From contig NC_092679.1 of the NCBI RefSeq assembly GCF_964355755.1, positions 1,982,001 through 2,046,000 on the forward strand: a stretch of DNA of 64,000 nt. Reading direction: 5' to 3'. A program made the translations under genes and the position numbers. Position 1 is the first letter of the stretch. Each line of letters starts with the position of its first letter. Source of the stretch: Antedon mediterranea. Taxonomy: Eukaryota; Echinodermata; Crinoidea; Comatulida; Antedonidae. Shown here piece after piece: positions 26,401 to 41,400 of the stretch. The notes under the pieces were generated by a model. The model worked only from the letters and a program-made list of their open reading frames with translations, ran no database searches and was not told the origin of the DNA.

Positions 26401-29400
26401 AATGATTGAGTATCCATGGTTAAAATGACGTACACATACGCTTATACAGTTTAAATGTCTGTTAAATAATTTAGATTTTTGAACATTATTAATATTATAG
26501 TCTTGCTGTCAATAATGCTATTCTAATTACTATAGCGTGTCTCTGATTTGTTTACGAATATTGATATTACTTAAGAAATAATTAAGTAGCGGTACCGGCA
26601 ATGTCTTAGTCCTGAGGGTGAAGATTGATGCGAACATCGTTCAAATTGACGCAAATCTATTTATTACGTCCAACTTATTGAATATGTTTGTTTTCTTTAA
26701 AAACAGCCATTAGCTAGACAAGAGAAATAGGATGTGATTATTGGTGGTAATTTTTAGCTACATATCCACAGGCGATTTGAACGATTAATTCAAGATGTTG
26801 CAAGATAAACTGGTTTCAGCAGAAAGATTTCAACTCTTATTGTCACTGCGTGATTGATATCAATAGTATGAAGAAATCCAAATTGATCGTCGTCGTTTTC
26901 ATTGAATTGTGGACTTTGCTCTTGATATGAAACGACGGGATATACCGCCTTAGATGTCGAACCGACAATGATGAAGTGTTCGTTTGACAACGACACTCGA
27001 TTCATATTGATCACGTTTTTGTTTTGTATATTTATCGATAATTAGTAGCTGCACTGATGAGGGATTTCCGATCAAATGTTGTGGAGATTGGTTAAATAGC
27101 AAATGCTATGATGAGAATGTATTAACTGTGATAACATTCAATTCAATTATTTCAACAATAAAATGCTTTTTATCATTGACTTTCTGCATTCTGTAAATTT
27201 ACCTGGATAAACCAACATTAGTCCTTATCCCTCAAAGAAAAGAGAAATTTTTAGTTAAACACCCCTGCCTGTCAATGGTGAAGTCCTGCTATTTTGTTGG
27301 AATCCTGTTATCTTTCTATACTTTACTACATTCATATATGTTGGGAATACATAACATAATTCAAGACTAGCACTCAATAGGATATGATCAATTAATATAC
27401 GTTTAACCTCAAATCCATCAAAGGTCAAAATCGTCCTTATAATTGCATCAACAAATAAAAACCCTTTAATTACTGATAATTCCTCTCTGGTACCTATAAG
27501 TCTGAGAAAACAAACTCCTTAAGTATCATTGGTCGGCAATATCAGAAGTTTAAAATGCAAAGCGATATTTGCAGGTCGCTCGTCTTGTGAATGTCATAAT
27601 AGAACATTGACGAACTAGATTATGGCACTTTTTCCTCATTATCATTCATTTTTAATATGATAGTATGGCATAATCTATTTAAATAATCAATCCCTGGACA
27701 AATTCTTAATTGACCATGTTTATTGAACAACTAACCATGACAAAAGAAACAGTGAAGACCGGTCCCATCTGAGCCATGGTTCCTCCCATTGGCCAAATTT
27801 GTTTTTATTATTTCACATAATAGAGCATTTATGAGAATCTAGAAACTAAAAGCAAATTATTAGCCTACCTATTTTGGAAAATTGCATTATTATTATTTGC
27901 AGTACTGTATTCATAATATAATTTTACAATTTGAAATCTATATTTGATTTTTCTTTTGTAGTTTTGTGGAAGCATATTAATAATTTATATATTCAATGAA
28001 CTATTGAACTATACTTTATAGTATTCTTAAATAAATAATAATATTTTATCTTTTGTTTTGACAAAAAATTGGAGAAAGTTTAGAACTATGTTTTTGTTTG
28101 TTCGTATTTCTAAATAAACATAACACACATGTGTTTGATTTTGATAAATATTAAAATAGTTTAGATTATAGAACAATAATGATGATAATTTTATAAAACT
28201 AATGTTTGACCAAGATAAATAATTCATAAGTTAACAGATAATACAAAATCAAAGATATTTAATGGCTTAAATTTGCGGAATATTTCAAATAAAATTTAAT
28301 GGGCTAATTGAACTTACAATGAGATAATGATCTCAAATTACATGTGTGATATTACGCTAAAGACTGTATCATCATTGCTAAATCTTCGTAGCTGCTGTGT
28401 TAGGTTTCATTTAATTAAATTAAGATGTTTTGTATGATATTGATATAATATTTGTTTACATCTAGCTGGTTTAACATCTATATTTACATATCAACATACA
28501 GACATAGTAAAGAAAGAAGTGGTATAACATGTTGTTAGACTCTAACATTGGACTTTAGGCTGGTCCAAATAGGACACCTGGAGTTGGCCCAAACCAGACA
28601 CTTTGAACTGGCCCAAACTATATGTTTATCTGGAAAGTGTGGTTTGCAAAATATATTTTTAATGGCATGACTTTTACTACAGAGAGTCTTGGTTCCAAGA
28701 GAATTATTATGCAATATTAAAATTATAGAACGGAATCTGATATTAAAATGACATCATAGCAAGCCGTGGAGACTAGTTGACGTTTCAATATAAATGTTAA
28801 TTTATTGGTAGTGGCCAAGAAATTGTCACTTTGCTTTGAGCAAATTATCAAATTTGAATCTTTAAACACATCAGCTATGATGGTTCAATAGCTTAATATC
28901 ACATTTGAAGGATGAGCTGTATAGACGAGGTCACAATATGAATTAAGCTTTTATTTAGGACTCGAACCTAGCCACTAGCATCTAAACTGAATACACAAAG
29001 ATCACATAGATGTAATCTCAACTGAAGGTTGAGGTAAAAGGAATAGGTCTTTATATGTTGTTTCAGTTTATCATTTTATACATTATTAGTATAAAAGTAT
29101 AATTTAAAGCAGCCATCTGGCAGCCAACGTAAAATCAGACTGGTTCATAATTTTCTTTTTTTACCAGGACAGTTTATATAATTTACGTTCCATAATAGTT
29201 TGTGTACATTCCTATATTTTCTAGGTTCTTTTTATTCAATATCACAGACTTGAAAATCTTTTATTATTTAATATTGTACCTTAAAATTGGACATGGTTGG
29301 TGTAGAAAGGTTTTTTTTCTTGTTTCTTTTATCTTTTGTTTGTACTGTATCCTTGAAATTGTAATAATTGATAACAGTGCAATTGTTGGTTCTTCAAGAA

Positions 29401-32400
29401 TAATTTGTACCATACATTTCATTGTGATATCTTTACAGTAATTGACAATTCCACCTTATTTGTTTACAAACGATCTTTACAATTCTTGTTCTTTTTATAA
29501 ACTTTGCAGAATTCTGTTTGTCTAGCAACACAATTGATATAATTTTATGGTATTAGATTTGCTCATCTCAAAGTTTGTAAAAGATAGTTCAGTGACAGAT
29601 CTTTTGTTGCTGTCCATCTTTTATGTACGTCTGTACTTTACTACAGTATTTCAGTTCATGGTAATAATATTTTACGTTGTAATGCCTATTATTTAATCTG
29701 TCAATGATGATTCCACTATTGAATTTTATACCTTGTATTTTGTTAAGTTTTTATATTCTAAACTTTTATTGGGCACGTTTCTTGATGGTTTTGTTATAAT
29801 TTAAAAGTCAAGGCCTGGGTATTGTACTGTATAGTTTAATGTACTCTCATTTCTATCTTTTTTCTTTTTAAAATAAGAATAAGAATGTTATTATATAATT
29901 GTCAATACCGGTACTGTATATTGATTTATGGTTTTGGAGACTCTCTAAAGCAAGACTTTTTTCTAAACCATCTTTTAAAAATTATTTTAATTTAAATTAT
30001 TTTGTTATTAGTGTTCAGTGATCAGGAATTTGCAGGCTAATAGTTTGTTATCTTATGAAAATGTTTTGGAATATGACGCGATAATTGTGTGCATGAATAA
30101 TATTTTGAACGAGATTCTGTGGGAAAGATTTAACCATATCATCAACACCATACACTTAAACGATGTGGGTTTTTTTATAATTACATTGAAATCTACAAAC
30201 CAAGAGTGATATGAATGTGATTGGTGATAGTTTTAATGTGTGGTTCTTTAGGTAAACCCCTGGCTGGTGTAGCATGTGATAATAAAAACCTACAAACACT
30301 ACTGTATATACAGCAATGCTACAATTTAAATCCCTGATGATGATCAAATAAAGATCAAAACGTTGAATCATGGCTTGCCTCTCGTTATTTGGAGTCATTT
30401 TTATACTATGTTATTTAAACATAATCAGTTTATATAAACATAATCAGTTTATATATTAGAAAAATGTATTTCTAATCAAAAAATAAAATGAATAATTTTA
30501 AACAGTAATTATATTCTGTTATTCAGGAAAGTGCCTGTATTCACAATTGATTGAGCTTTGATTATTTAATGACTTATTTTTAATAGTCATCAAACACCTA
30601 AGTTAATTATCTGCAATAATAATAAATATGGCATATTTTTATATTTCACTAAATCAATAATTGTGTTTAAATTAATAACAAAATTAAGGTAGTAATTTTT
30701 CCATTTGGAGAAATTGTATTGAATTATTAGTAAAACTCAGATTATATTACTTATCAGTGTTATTACAGTCAAAAATTAGTAGTAGAACTGTATAAAACCT
30801 AGGATAGAACAATTGATGATGAATACTTACCTAGGAATGTATAGGGGGAAACCGTTGATGTGTCACTATGGCGACTCGTGTCCATCAAGTGTGCACTTGG
30901 TCGAAAGAAAAGTGTGAAGATGAGGCAATTAGTATGTCAATCCAGCGACATCTGTTGGACCGAACCGTTCAACCACGACCAGAATTCCATAAACGATTCC
31001 TTGATTACACTACTAATGTACACACCGAAGCCTAGCAGTAGTAATTTGTTTTTTTGAATCATATTTTTGATGGGTAGGATGTAGTGATCGTATTCTTCTC
31101 AGTTATTAGTTGTATCTCAACAAATGGATTATCCAACAATCAGGTAATATAATAATTAATAATTTAACTAATTAGTTTATTATTTGATGGTTGCTGTCTG
31201 TACCTCATTAATTATTCATCATTAGGATTAGTGTAATTAGAAGTGGATTAAAACATATTGAAGATTAAGCCTGCACACTGTATATTAGTAATTATTGAAA
31301 TTAATTACAATTATTGCAGAGATTAAAGCATTTGTTCGTCATCATTGGTAATTATCATCATCATAATTTCTACCTAGTTTGAGCCTTGTTGTTGTAGAGA
31401 AACTTTTTTTAGTTTTAGGCGCTATAAAAATAACAAAATTATTATTATAATTATTATCATCATCATTATCATTGCATTATCTTCTTTCTATATCATCAAC
31501 GTAGGTTCATGATAAAGTCATGTTGAATTTCTTTCTGCACAAGATACTCTCTATCTCTACGCTACTATTTTTATACTCTTATCGCGCATGAATTATGAGA
31601 ATATGTCGTTTGTTTTCAGTCCATTTTGTTGGTCCCATGAGGAGCTGTAGTAATCTTTGATGTAGTAATCTGTAAATGCAGTATGTTAGTTGCAATGTTA
31701 TGAAGTGTAATGTATTTAATATTCAAACTTGTTTTTGAAATGGCAATATCATGAGATATAGTCATTCATTCTTTTTTAATTTGTTTAATATATGAAAATT
31801 TATGTTTTCATAATTTATAGATTTTATAAATCAAAAAAATGCACTTCATTCATTTTTTAAGTTTTTGTCAAGTATCATTTTATACTTGGTATTAAAGCAA
31901 ATTTGGCAAAACCATTTATTTGATAAATATAGAGTTATACAATTTGTTGTTGGATCTCATAATAGAACTTTAAAGCATCTATCATACATAAGTTGTTTAC
32001 AATGGGTTTATCATGATTGCGCACCTCCTTTAAATGCATTCGCCACCCTTCTGCGTATCAACGACACCCAGTGGGCTTACTTCGTAATCTGTATCTAATA
32101 ATGGCGTGATGATCAAGGTAGTACCATAATATCTTCTTGTATCTAATTATGTATCTTAAACTTATGGGTGTTTTCAACTTACAAATCTTCACAAATATTA
32201 CTTTATTCGTTCACAATACAAGTGGAAATAATGGTACTTGCCTCATACAAATTTAAAAGAGTAACGGAAACACAAAATAAAAACGATTCTATCTTAGATT
32301 TATATATTGTTAACATAGATAAAGATAACTAAATTCGTCCACAATACAAGTGGAAATATTAATGCTTGTCTTATACAAAGTTCAAACAGGAACGGAAACA

Positions 32401-35400
32401 CAAAATAAAACGATTCTATCTTAAAGCACTATATCTGTATGTATAAGAAAGTTGTAGTAAATAGATTTAATCTTTAGTGTTAATTCTACCATCAGTTTCC
32501 TGTCATTCTGCCTAATGAGCTACTTTATGGATCACATGATCAAGATTACCCAATAACCTCTTTCAATTATCCCGCATCATAATACCCATTCACTAAAACT
32601 TCTCTGAAAGATTGAAAGAACATGTTATCAATCTCAATATTTGAAATCGGACAAAGCATTTTAACTTTATCAGATCTTAATCAACGCAGATGTCGCCGTC
32701 TTCATCTCTATTCATTTTGGCAATTACTTCGTGAATCGCTATCGTGAAATTCATATCGCAGGGATGGCGGCTGTTATAATTGGTGTTAATTATTGACTGT
32801 ATTGTTACAGATTAGATAGCTAACAATAAAGAAGATATTGTTTGGTACTTTTTAAGAAAATGATAGGTTAATGAAAATGTTTGATAACAATACATTAATC
32901 TAATTTAATGTACTGATGTAATTGTATTCATTTAAAATATTACAATTATTCTATTTAGTCATTGTACTGTATCATTTCGTATTATGGTTTTATATCAAAG
33001 CCATAACATAAACCTTTTTAATTTGTACATAAACACTTTTGTCCGTTTCCTAGTTGCTAAAGTTTACTTATATAAAAATTGAAACCATGGAGTAAAACAA
33101 GGAATAAGTATTAAGTAAATTGTTTCCTTTAATATAATAGTAGTTTATATAAGAACTTTGATAATTTGTACATAAACACCTTTGTCTGTTTCCTAGTTGC
33201 TAAAGTTTACTTATATAAAAATTGAAACCATGGAGTAAAACAAGGAATAAGTATTAAGTAAATTGTTTCCTTTAATATAATAGTTTATATAAAAACTATG
33301 ATAATTTGTACATAAACACCTTTGTCTGTTTCCTGGTTGCTAAAGTTTACTTATATAAAAATTGAAACCATGGAGTAAAACAAGGAATAAGTATTAAGTA
33401 AATTGTTTCCTTTAATATAATAGTTTATATAAAAACTATGATAATTTGTACATAAACACCTTTGTCCGTTTCCTAGTTGCTAAAGTTTACTTATAATAAT
33501 TAAAACTATGGAGTGAAACAAGGAATAAGTATTAAGTAAATTGATGTTGTTTGTTTTAATATTATAATAGTTTATATAAGAACTATCATAATGATATTAG
33601 TTATGTTTTTGTTCACTGTTGTTATTTGAAAGGCTATGTACGGTCAGAAATAAAAATATGTGAATAGATAAAAAATATTTTTAAATACATTTATGTACAT
33701 AATATCGCAGTACTATATTGCTATGTAAAGTTTAAAAATAATACAGTACATTAATATAAATGTATACAATTTCCATATAATAACTAAATTGTCTTTGTAT
33801 TTATGATGTACCCCTTGATTTTAAACAAATAAACACAAACGTAAAATATATGTGTTGACATTTCACCCTACATTATTTTTCAAATTTCTTTTGTTTTGAG
33901 AATTTAGAGTGTTCCGATGTTCCGTGATAAGTTTGTTTTTATCAATAAGAAGACAAATTAGGGAAATAACTCTTTCATGTTGAAACAACATTTTAAGCTT
34001 TTGAAATGATATTATTTACTATTGCACTTAACACCTTGTTTGGCGACTCTCCAAGTAAAATCTGTTTTCGTTTGTGTATGCTCGACGAGTTTTATTACTT
34101 ATGGTTTGTGATCTTTTTGTTTGCTGTACCGAAATCTTATTTCAATAAATTTGCTGATCGAGAAATGAAAATAAACACACATACAATGGAAAATAACAAA
34201 CTTTAAAATGTTTTTAAACATAACCTAATATATTTCATAAATTTAATTGTAAGAAAATAATATTAAACACTGAAATATATATATTATTTGTAAGATTGAT
34301 TGAGCAGAACCTTCATCTTGATTCGTGAATGTCCTTATTCATCTACGTTATACAGTTTAATTGCAAAAGTTTTCAAACGTATGCAAAAGTTTGATCTCCA
34401 CAGTAAAGAATTCACTATTTTTTTAAGGATATTCAATGGAAACCGAACACTTTATCCATTTATTTTCGTCATAATATGTTTAAATAAAGGTTTGTGAAAT
34501 TAGGTCGTGTATTGATAAACCCTTTTATAAACAAATCCTGCGCCTCAGTTCATCTCTACCTTACATTGTGTTATTAGGAATTTGTAGCAAGTTTGGTCTG
34601 ATAATGCCTATCCATAGTTTTAGGTCCTCTGCAATAAGCCCATCACGTAACCCCTCAGTCAAACGGCTTGGTATATAAATAAATTATTATTTTTTGTCAT
34701 ACAGTGTAAAGAAACATAATATTTCCACAATGTTCAAATACCGTACCATACTCACGCAGATTAACTTACAACTAATGCGATTAGTTTTGACAAATTTCTA
34801 CATCACCAATTTCCTTTCTCTCATTTGATGATATATTTTTGAAGTAATTTTGGTAAGATTTTTATCAAAATGAGCGTTGGTGGAATACAGGATCATAGTA
34901 GATCATATTTTTAGTAGGTTAACTTAATCATTTATTCGTATAAAATAATATACCATTAGTTACCATCAGATATGTATTGGATTACTAATATTTGCATAAT
35001 AAATCTGAATTTTTTACACAGTTTTTGCTCTGATTTTAAATCATTTTTTATTTAACTTTCAAATATCCATATGGCAGTAATTATGAGTTTTAAATTGAGT
35101 TCATTTTTAAAAATAACTTATTTTCCAGGAGGTAATAGCGTCATCATCTTTAAATTCTGATGAATCTACAGACATGATATTAACGTACCATTATTATTGC
35201 CGTATTAATGAACATAAAACAAGATTTTATTCTATGTTTAACCTTTAATTAACTTGCCCCAGTTTATCTAACATGAACCGCAGAACACAAACTACTAATA
35301 TGCAAATGAGCATTGAACGATAATCCTGATTGGTTAATAGCAAGCAATGAGTTAAGTAATTCTCTATAGCCTGATTGTTTTTTAATGATAATGCGGACAA

Positions 35401-38400
35401 TTGAGTGTTATTGAGCTGGAGGGAAGGGAGGGGTGTGTTTTATGTAATACCCATATAAGGAAACTATTACAAATTGCCTTTGATATTATTCCATATTTTG
35501 CTGCACGATAGGCAACATCTTCATTTATTATCTGTTTTATTGTGAATCTCTAACTTTTTATATTTTTGACCATTTGAAGCATTTTGACAAATTGTTGACG
35601 TATTATGCCATCTCTCTCATACTGTACCACTGATGATGATACCAACATTTGTTTATATTTGAAGTTCTCACAGAAAGGTTGTTAAACAGATTGGTCACCT
35701 GCGAATGCAGTCTACACTGTTTTCATTCTTGTAGGACATACTTCTTAAATTACTATTGAAAACACTTTGATATTAACACCCTGTGCTTAAGATGGCTGAC
35801 ATGCTGATTCTTACTCCACGATTGACAGGCATATCATCACTCTGAGCCGATAAAATTCAACTTCATGTCTTAAATCCTTCCATTGTTTCGATTTCTTAAG
35901 TTATTTTGTATGAATTAGTTGCTTAGAATAAGAAAGCTTAACTACGCTTGGGTAATCATCGACTAGTTTAAAGATAAGATCTATTGTTGATGTCCAGTAA
36001 AGAGAGATTGGAAACGCAACCCAAGCAACTCTACTTGGCTCCATTGAGGTGTTTAGCACTAAGACTTGACTGCATTTTACTTCCGCTAGAGTACACCTCA
36101 GTCTCCTAACATCAATCTGCTTAAATGAACACGAAACGCTTATTAACAGTATTTCCAGATCAAGCGCATTAAGTTTGTTTACTTTGTTTACTTGATTTGT
36201 TCATCAGAATAACATCGAGAACCGGTCCTGTGGAGGGGGTACGCAATCTGAGCCAGGGTGCGTTCATGTCCTCACATGCTTCATTTCTTTCATTGTCTCT
36301 GAAATTTTCGTTCACAAATTGGTGGCTTGTATTTTCACGCCACTCAGATTAATTGTGGTGTAAAGCAGGTATGGTTGTGTCTATTGGTTGTTAGTGCAGA
36401 CTTTCTTGATACCCTGCCACAATTTATTGGAATTGCTAACTTTTACGTTGAACTTAAAAGAATATTGGATATTTACAATGCCTGTGGATCATCTTATTGA
36501 ACGATTCTTGAATGAAGCTATTTTCACATTGTGAGTATTTATACAGGTTCTGTTTTTCTAAATTTTTGGTGATTTTAGTAAAGGAACAAAAACAAAAAAA
36601 AGTCTTGTATTATAGTAGTTTATTTCAAAGAAATATAGTATTATTATTTTTAAATTAGTTGTGTCCAGGATTTGATATTTATTTAATTAGTAAAATTGTT
36701 CTGTAGAATAAAACATTCTGAACTTTTCTTTGCTAAAGTTTAATTGGTCACTATTTATTCCAAGAAAATCAATTAAAACTAACGTTTTACTGGTTCCTAC
36801 TATCAATAGCAGTCAACCCATAAAAGTTTTCCAACAATGTTTGTGATTGGTCTTGAAAAACCTCTTAAGTATTCACCAAAGAATAGCACGCAATCCTTAA
36901 GAGGCCATTGAAAACTGAAATTAACAATAAAAGTGAGTAGTACTCTAAATCTTTCTGAATAAGAACAGGAGTTGCACTCTGAATACATGTTCTAAATATC
37001 CACTTATCCTATCCCCCCATTTGTCACCATTCACGGAGAGTTTTCAAGGAGGACTCTGACAAAATCTTATAGGGAGACAATGGTGTAAGCTACTTATTCA
37101 ATAAGATCTTGTTTGAGTGACAGGATGACATTAATGGATCATCTTCGTGCCAGTTCCAATGTTTATTGTATATTTACTGGAATTTCCTTATTGATATAGC
37201 AACATATTTTTCAATCAATCATTCATTTGTATTTGTTCCTTTACCCTATAAACAACATAGCAATGTTCCAGTTTATACCACTTGACAAATCATTTTGTAT
37301 TGGAAACTATAATTATTATTGTACCTAAACCATGAGGAATTATAATTCCTCCATGACCTAGGCCTAACTAAATGATAAACCAAGGATTTACATTTCTAGA
37401 CTAAAACATTTCCTAATATGGCATGTAGTAATAATTTATTCAGTTCAGTAGAAAATGTTACAATTTTGTCATTTCTCTAATCAATTAATTATATCCTATT
37501 TTCTGTGAAAAGCTTTAAATACAATTAGTTTACATATAATGGGCAATTGTCAAGGAAGAACTAACAAATTCTGTGAATTAATATAAACAATTAACTATTG
37601 TTAGGATTTAGACAATAGTCCTTTTAATCATTAAGGAAACTAATTTGCCTCCACATTTTGATCCACTTTTACATGTGTTTTTGTCGATAAATAATAATCA
37701 AATAAAATACTTTAATCTTTTTGAATTCAAAGAATGTGATTTTCAAATCTACACAGAGACATCATTTAAAGTGACATTATTTTTTTTTATCCAATTAACT
37801 AAAGAAATGTGTGTAACTCTATACTTGTGAATAATTAATCATTACAAAGATTTACAAAGAGATAGTTGTTGCATGGAGGAAAACAATTTTAATATTGTAT
37901 CATCATCAACATCATCATCATTCCCAACAATTTACTGATACTAGTACATTTGATATACAAATATACATGATGTCATTTATAATGGACATCTTTAGTAATC
38001 ACCTTCACACCAGGTATCAATTTAAAGAAAGTGTTTTGATCACACTTAAGATTAATAATCACACAGATTGTCAATTTGTTAATTCTATTAGAAACTAAGT
38101 TCTACCTTGTTAAATGTTAGAGCAAATAAATAAATGGTACGTATAGTACCGCGAATGATGATGTAGTTTCTCTAAAGCAAGTCATTAATAATTAAAAGAG
38201 GTTTATCTAGGAGTTTTATAAAGTTCTTCCCAGGTAGAGTTACCATTTGTCAGTACACTACTGGAAAAGTCTGCTAATCAATAAGTCAGGAAGTTTGCTA
38301 ATTTCACAATAGCTAGGCTGTGCCTGGGTGGGTGGGCTTAAACTTGTTGACTGATGGACAGCAGCTCAGTAGCACTCTAGTGTCATTCTATCCATTGAAC

Positions 38401-41400
38401 CTTACTACCTGACTGACTCAAGTTTGCTTGTTAATAAGGGGCTGTTTCCTCCTCCTCATTTGTCATTCAAGTAGTTGTATATTATTAAGGAGGAAGTTTT
38501 TTTATCAAGTTTATCATTAAAGAATGTTGAAGTAAGTTTATTAGGTGATCATTTTATATAATAATATTTTTGTGAACTTATATAAACAGTACATGTCAAC
38601 CTTTGGTTATTAATTGGTTCCTAAATGTGAAGATTTATTGAAACTTTATAGAAATACTGTAGGCCTTATAGTTATACCGGACACCCTTAGGCTGGCCTGG
38701 TTTTGCAGAAATGCTGGTATTCTGATTGTATTTTTAGGCTTCTGGACCTTAAGAAAAATTGTTAAAAGAGTTCCAGATTACTGAGAACTTCATAATGGTA
38801 CAACGTTTTTAATAACAATACTGTAGATACTGATACTAGATTGACTGAGTTCAAATCCACCAATTACATTTCTTCCTGTTTTTGACTTGTTATCTATTTT
38901 TTGAAAGATGTAATCTCATCTTAACTCCTTGACTTGGAGACAACCTTCTCATTAAGGATGTCTTTGGCCTTCTTCTATTTTTCAATCAATCAAGAAGCTA
39001 GTTTTAATTGCACAAGTTTTTAAGTAAATTAACATAACCTAGATTGCTAAATATTTTTAACATATTGAACCTCCTGGCTGTTTGGTTTGCTCCTTCACTA
39101 TATTGTTGACATTTTTATATTTTAGCACACATCTCACAGCAAGGTGACTCGCTGATTGCAACAATCTAATGAATGCTCTCTATGTGGAATCTTAAGAAAT
39201 AACGCTTTTGTGTGATTACGATACGTTAACCCAGAAATTTGTTATTTATTTTGAATGCACAATTACGCACTGTATTTGTTTTAAAAATACACTTTCTTCT
39301 ATAGACTCATTGCATCAGTTTGTACAGTTATATTATAATGTGCACTTTGCTGTAAAAATGAAATCTTGTCATACCCAGTAAAGCAATTAATATTGGTATG
39401 AATCACATTATGAATAGACTTATCAATGTTCGTGGTGAAGACTATATTAACTTAATTTTTGTTTTAATGTTGTCAGATTTATATTGCGCTTTTAACAATC
39501 AGCCGATTGTCCTAAAGCGCTTAAAATTAAAATGATGGGAGAAAAAAAGATTGAAAATAGAAATAACAAAGAATATGGGGGTTTAAAAGGCGCTTGAAAA
39601 CTTCATTATGAAGTGCCTTAGGAAGACTATTCCACAGTTTAGAAGCTGTAACAGTAATTGCTTATTCAAAATTCCGTATTTCACCTTAAAAAATAGGTCA
39701 TACTGTAAAGTACCTACTCAGCCATTCATATCAATGTTGATAATTTCTTAAGTGTTGACTTTTCTCAACAAAATGTATTGAGGCAGTTTTTGACCAAATT
39801 GCTGGACAAGTACTGTGAATGCCCACATTCTAACCTCTCTTGGGGCAAGGTTTTTTTTTCAATCAATGGTCACACGTGCATTCACCATGGTAACCAAATA
39901 CTATGGGTCAAGTAACGAAAATTCAGTGAGCATTTTGGTTTAGTTATTTGTGAATTCATTCGCAGCCATTTACTGTATCCAGACATTTTGAATGTACAGT
40001 AATTACCACAATATGGGCAATCGTACAATTCGTAACAAAAGGCTTTATTCTATGCTTTTTGGAATTTTATTTTCCTTTGTGGCTATCAAGAAATTAATTA
40101 ATATAGATATTATTCACGGCATACCTTTTATGTACCTTTTTCATTTATAATGTGTTGGGTGGAGACTGAACTATTAAACTTTAGTTCAAAGTGCAAGTGA
40201 AATTCACATCTGTTACGATTATGTAAGCCATATAATATATTTCCTCTCATCTATGCCATGTCATATTTTAATTTAATGACAATATTTTATTTATATTTTT
40301 TAGAGCGGCACAAAAATTAAACTTGAGTTCCAAGAAAAAGAAAAGACATCACCAGGGATGTCTACCACCAGAGCTTCCACCTCCAGACCCACCATTATTC
40401 CCGACAAATTTCAGTCAAATATTACGAGTTTTTCCGCCTGCTGCCCCTCCATCACTCCTCCGAAATGTAGGACGAGTCAAGGATACACCCGGTGCTGGAA
40501 AGGTTTGTGTAGTTTTTCATTTATATCTCATAATGGGCTTACATTCGCAACTGAAAACAGTAACCAAAGTCATACTTAATCCACTGACTCTGCAATTCGA
40601 ACCTTCAATTGTTACTCGCGTCAGTAAATAATATCTGATTGTAAAAGGAACTTTTTATGGGTTATTTACATGAGAGAGAGGATGTGGCGGCCAGAGGCTG
40701 TTTGTTCTTAAGAACGTACTCGCGTCTTTAACAAGCTACAGCAAGGTCATTTTTAGAATTCTGAATTTAAATCAATGAAGCCAACAAATTGTATAAAACA
40801 AAACCTGGTATTGTTTAAAACACTGCTGTAGTGTTGGAAGTGTTTTCAACACATTTGTTCTTCTAAAATGAACTCTATTATGAGGTAGTGTAGAAATGTG
40901 TGCCACTGAATAGAAGCTATTGAGGTACAGCCAATTGTAGAATAGTATGGTCTTTTATGAATAAGTACATAGCCACAAGCAATGATTAAAAAGGTACCTA
41001 CTCAGGTTTTAACTAATTATGTATAATTCCACAGTAATGCTTATAATAAACAACCTATTCAGACATTTATATTAAATTTTATCACTAATAAGTACCTTTT
41101 ACATTCCACTGTAATTCAACAAATTTCATACAGTAATTACAATACTAAATTATGTACTGAGACAATGTTTTTCCATTCATTCAGTTTTTAATACCATTTA
41201 CAGGATTTATTTAATTAATTTGAGATCAAATACACCAAACATTCTCTTTCTTTGGTAGTTAGACAAATAACATTTGTACATTAAAATAAATTAGATACAA
41301 AAATTGTAAAACAAGATACAATGTTTTTCTATTCATTCCAGTTTTTAATATCGTTAGTAACTTAGACTTTTCTACATTTAATTATTAAAATAAATTCATA

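Larger units (their letters stand above)
19156..40303 (+). other. Intron 2, 21.1 kb
   Basis: GT-AG intron joining phase 2 to phase 1. It holds a GC-richer island at 20310-20600, inverted-repeat elements at 22307-22414 and 24884-25046, a duplicated block at 32205-32424, the ~140-bp minisatellite at 33021-33590 and a degraded repeat at 39473-39655. The remainder is AT-rich DNA in which I see no gene, RNA gene or clear regulatory block. CAT and ATT microsatellites occur around 31340-31480 and 37900-37925. Confidence 0.8.

Noticed and set aside
28958-28968. Perfect B-box match (GGTTCGAGTCC on the minus strand)
   Set aside because: No A-box or acceptor-stem pairing could be found at the right distance upstream on that strand, so it is either chance or a very eroded SINE.
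30240-30380. Possible retroelement 3' end (GATCAAATAAAGATCAAAACG-like phrase)
   Set aside because: It resembles phrases seen in some retroelement tails, but there is no coding part, no poly(A) or microsatellite tail and no second copy in the window.
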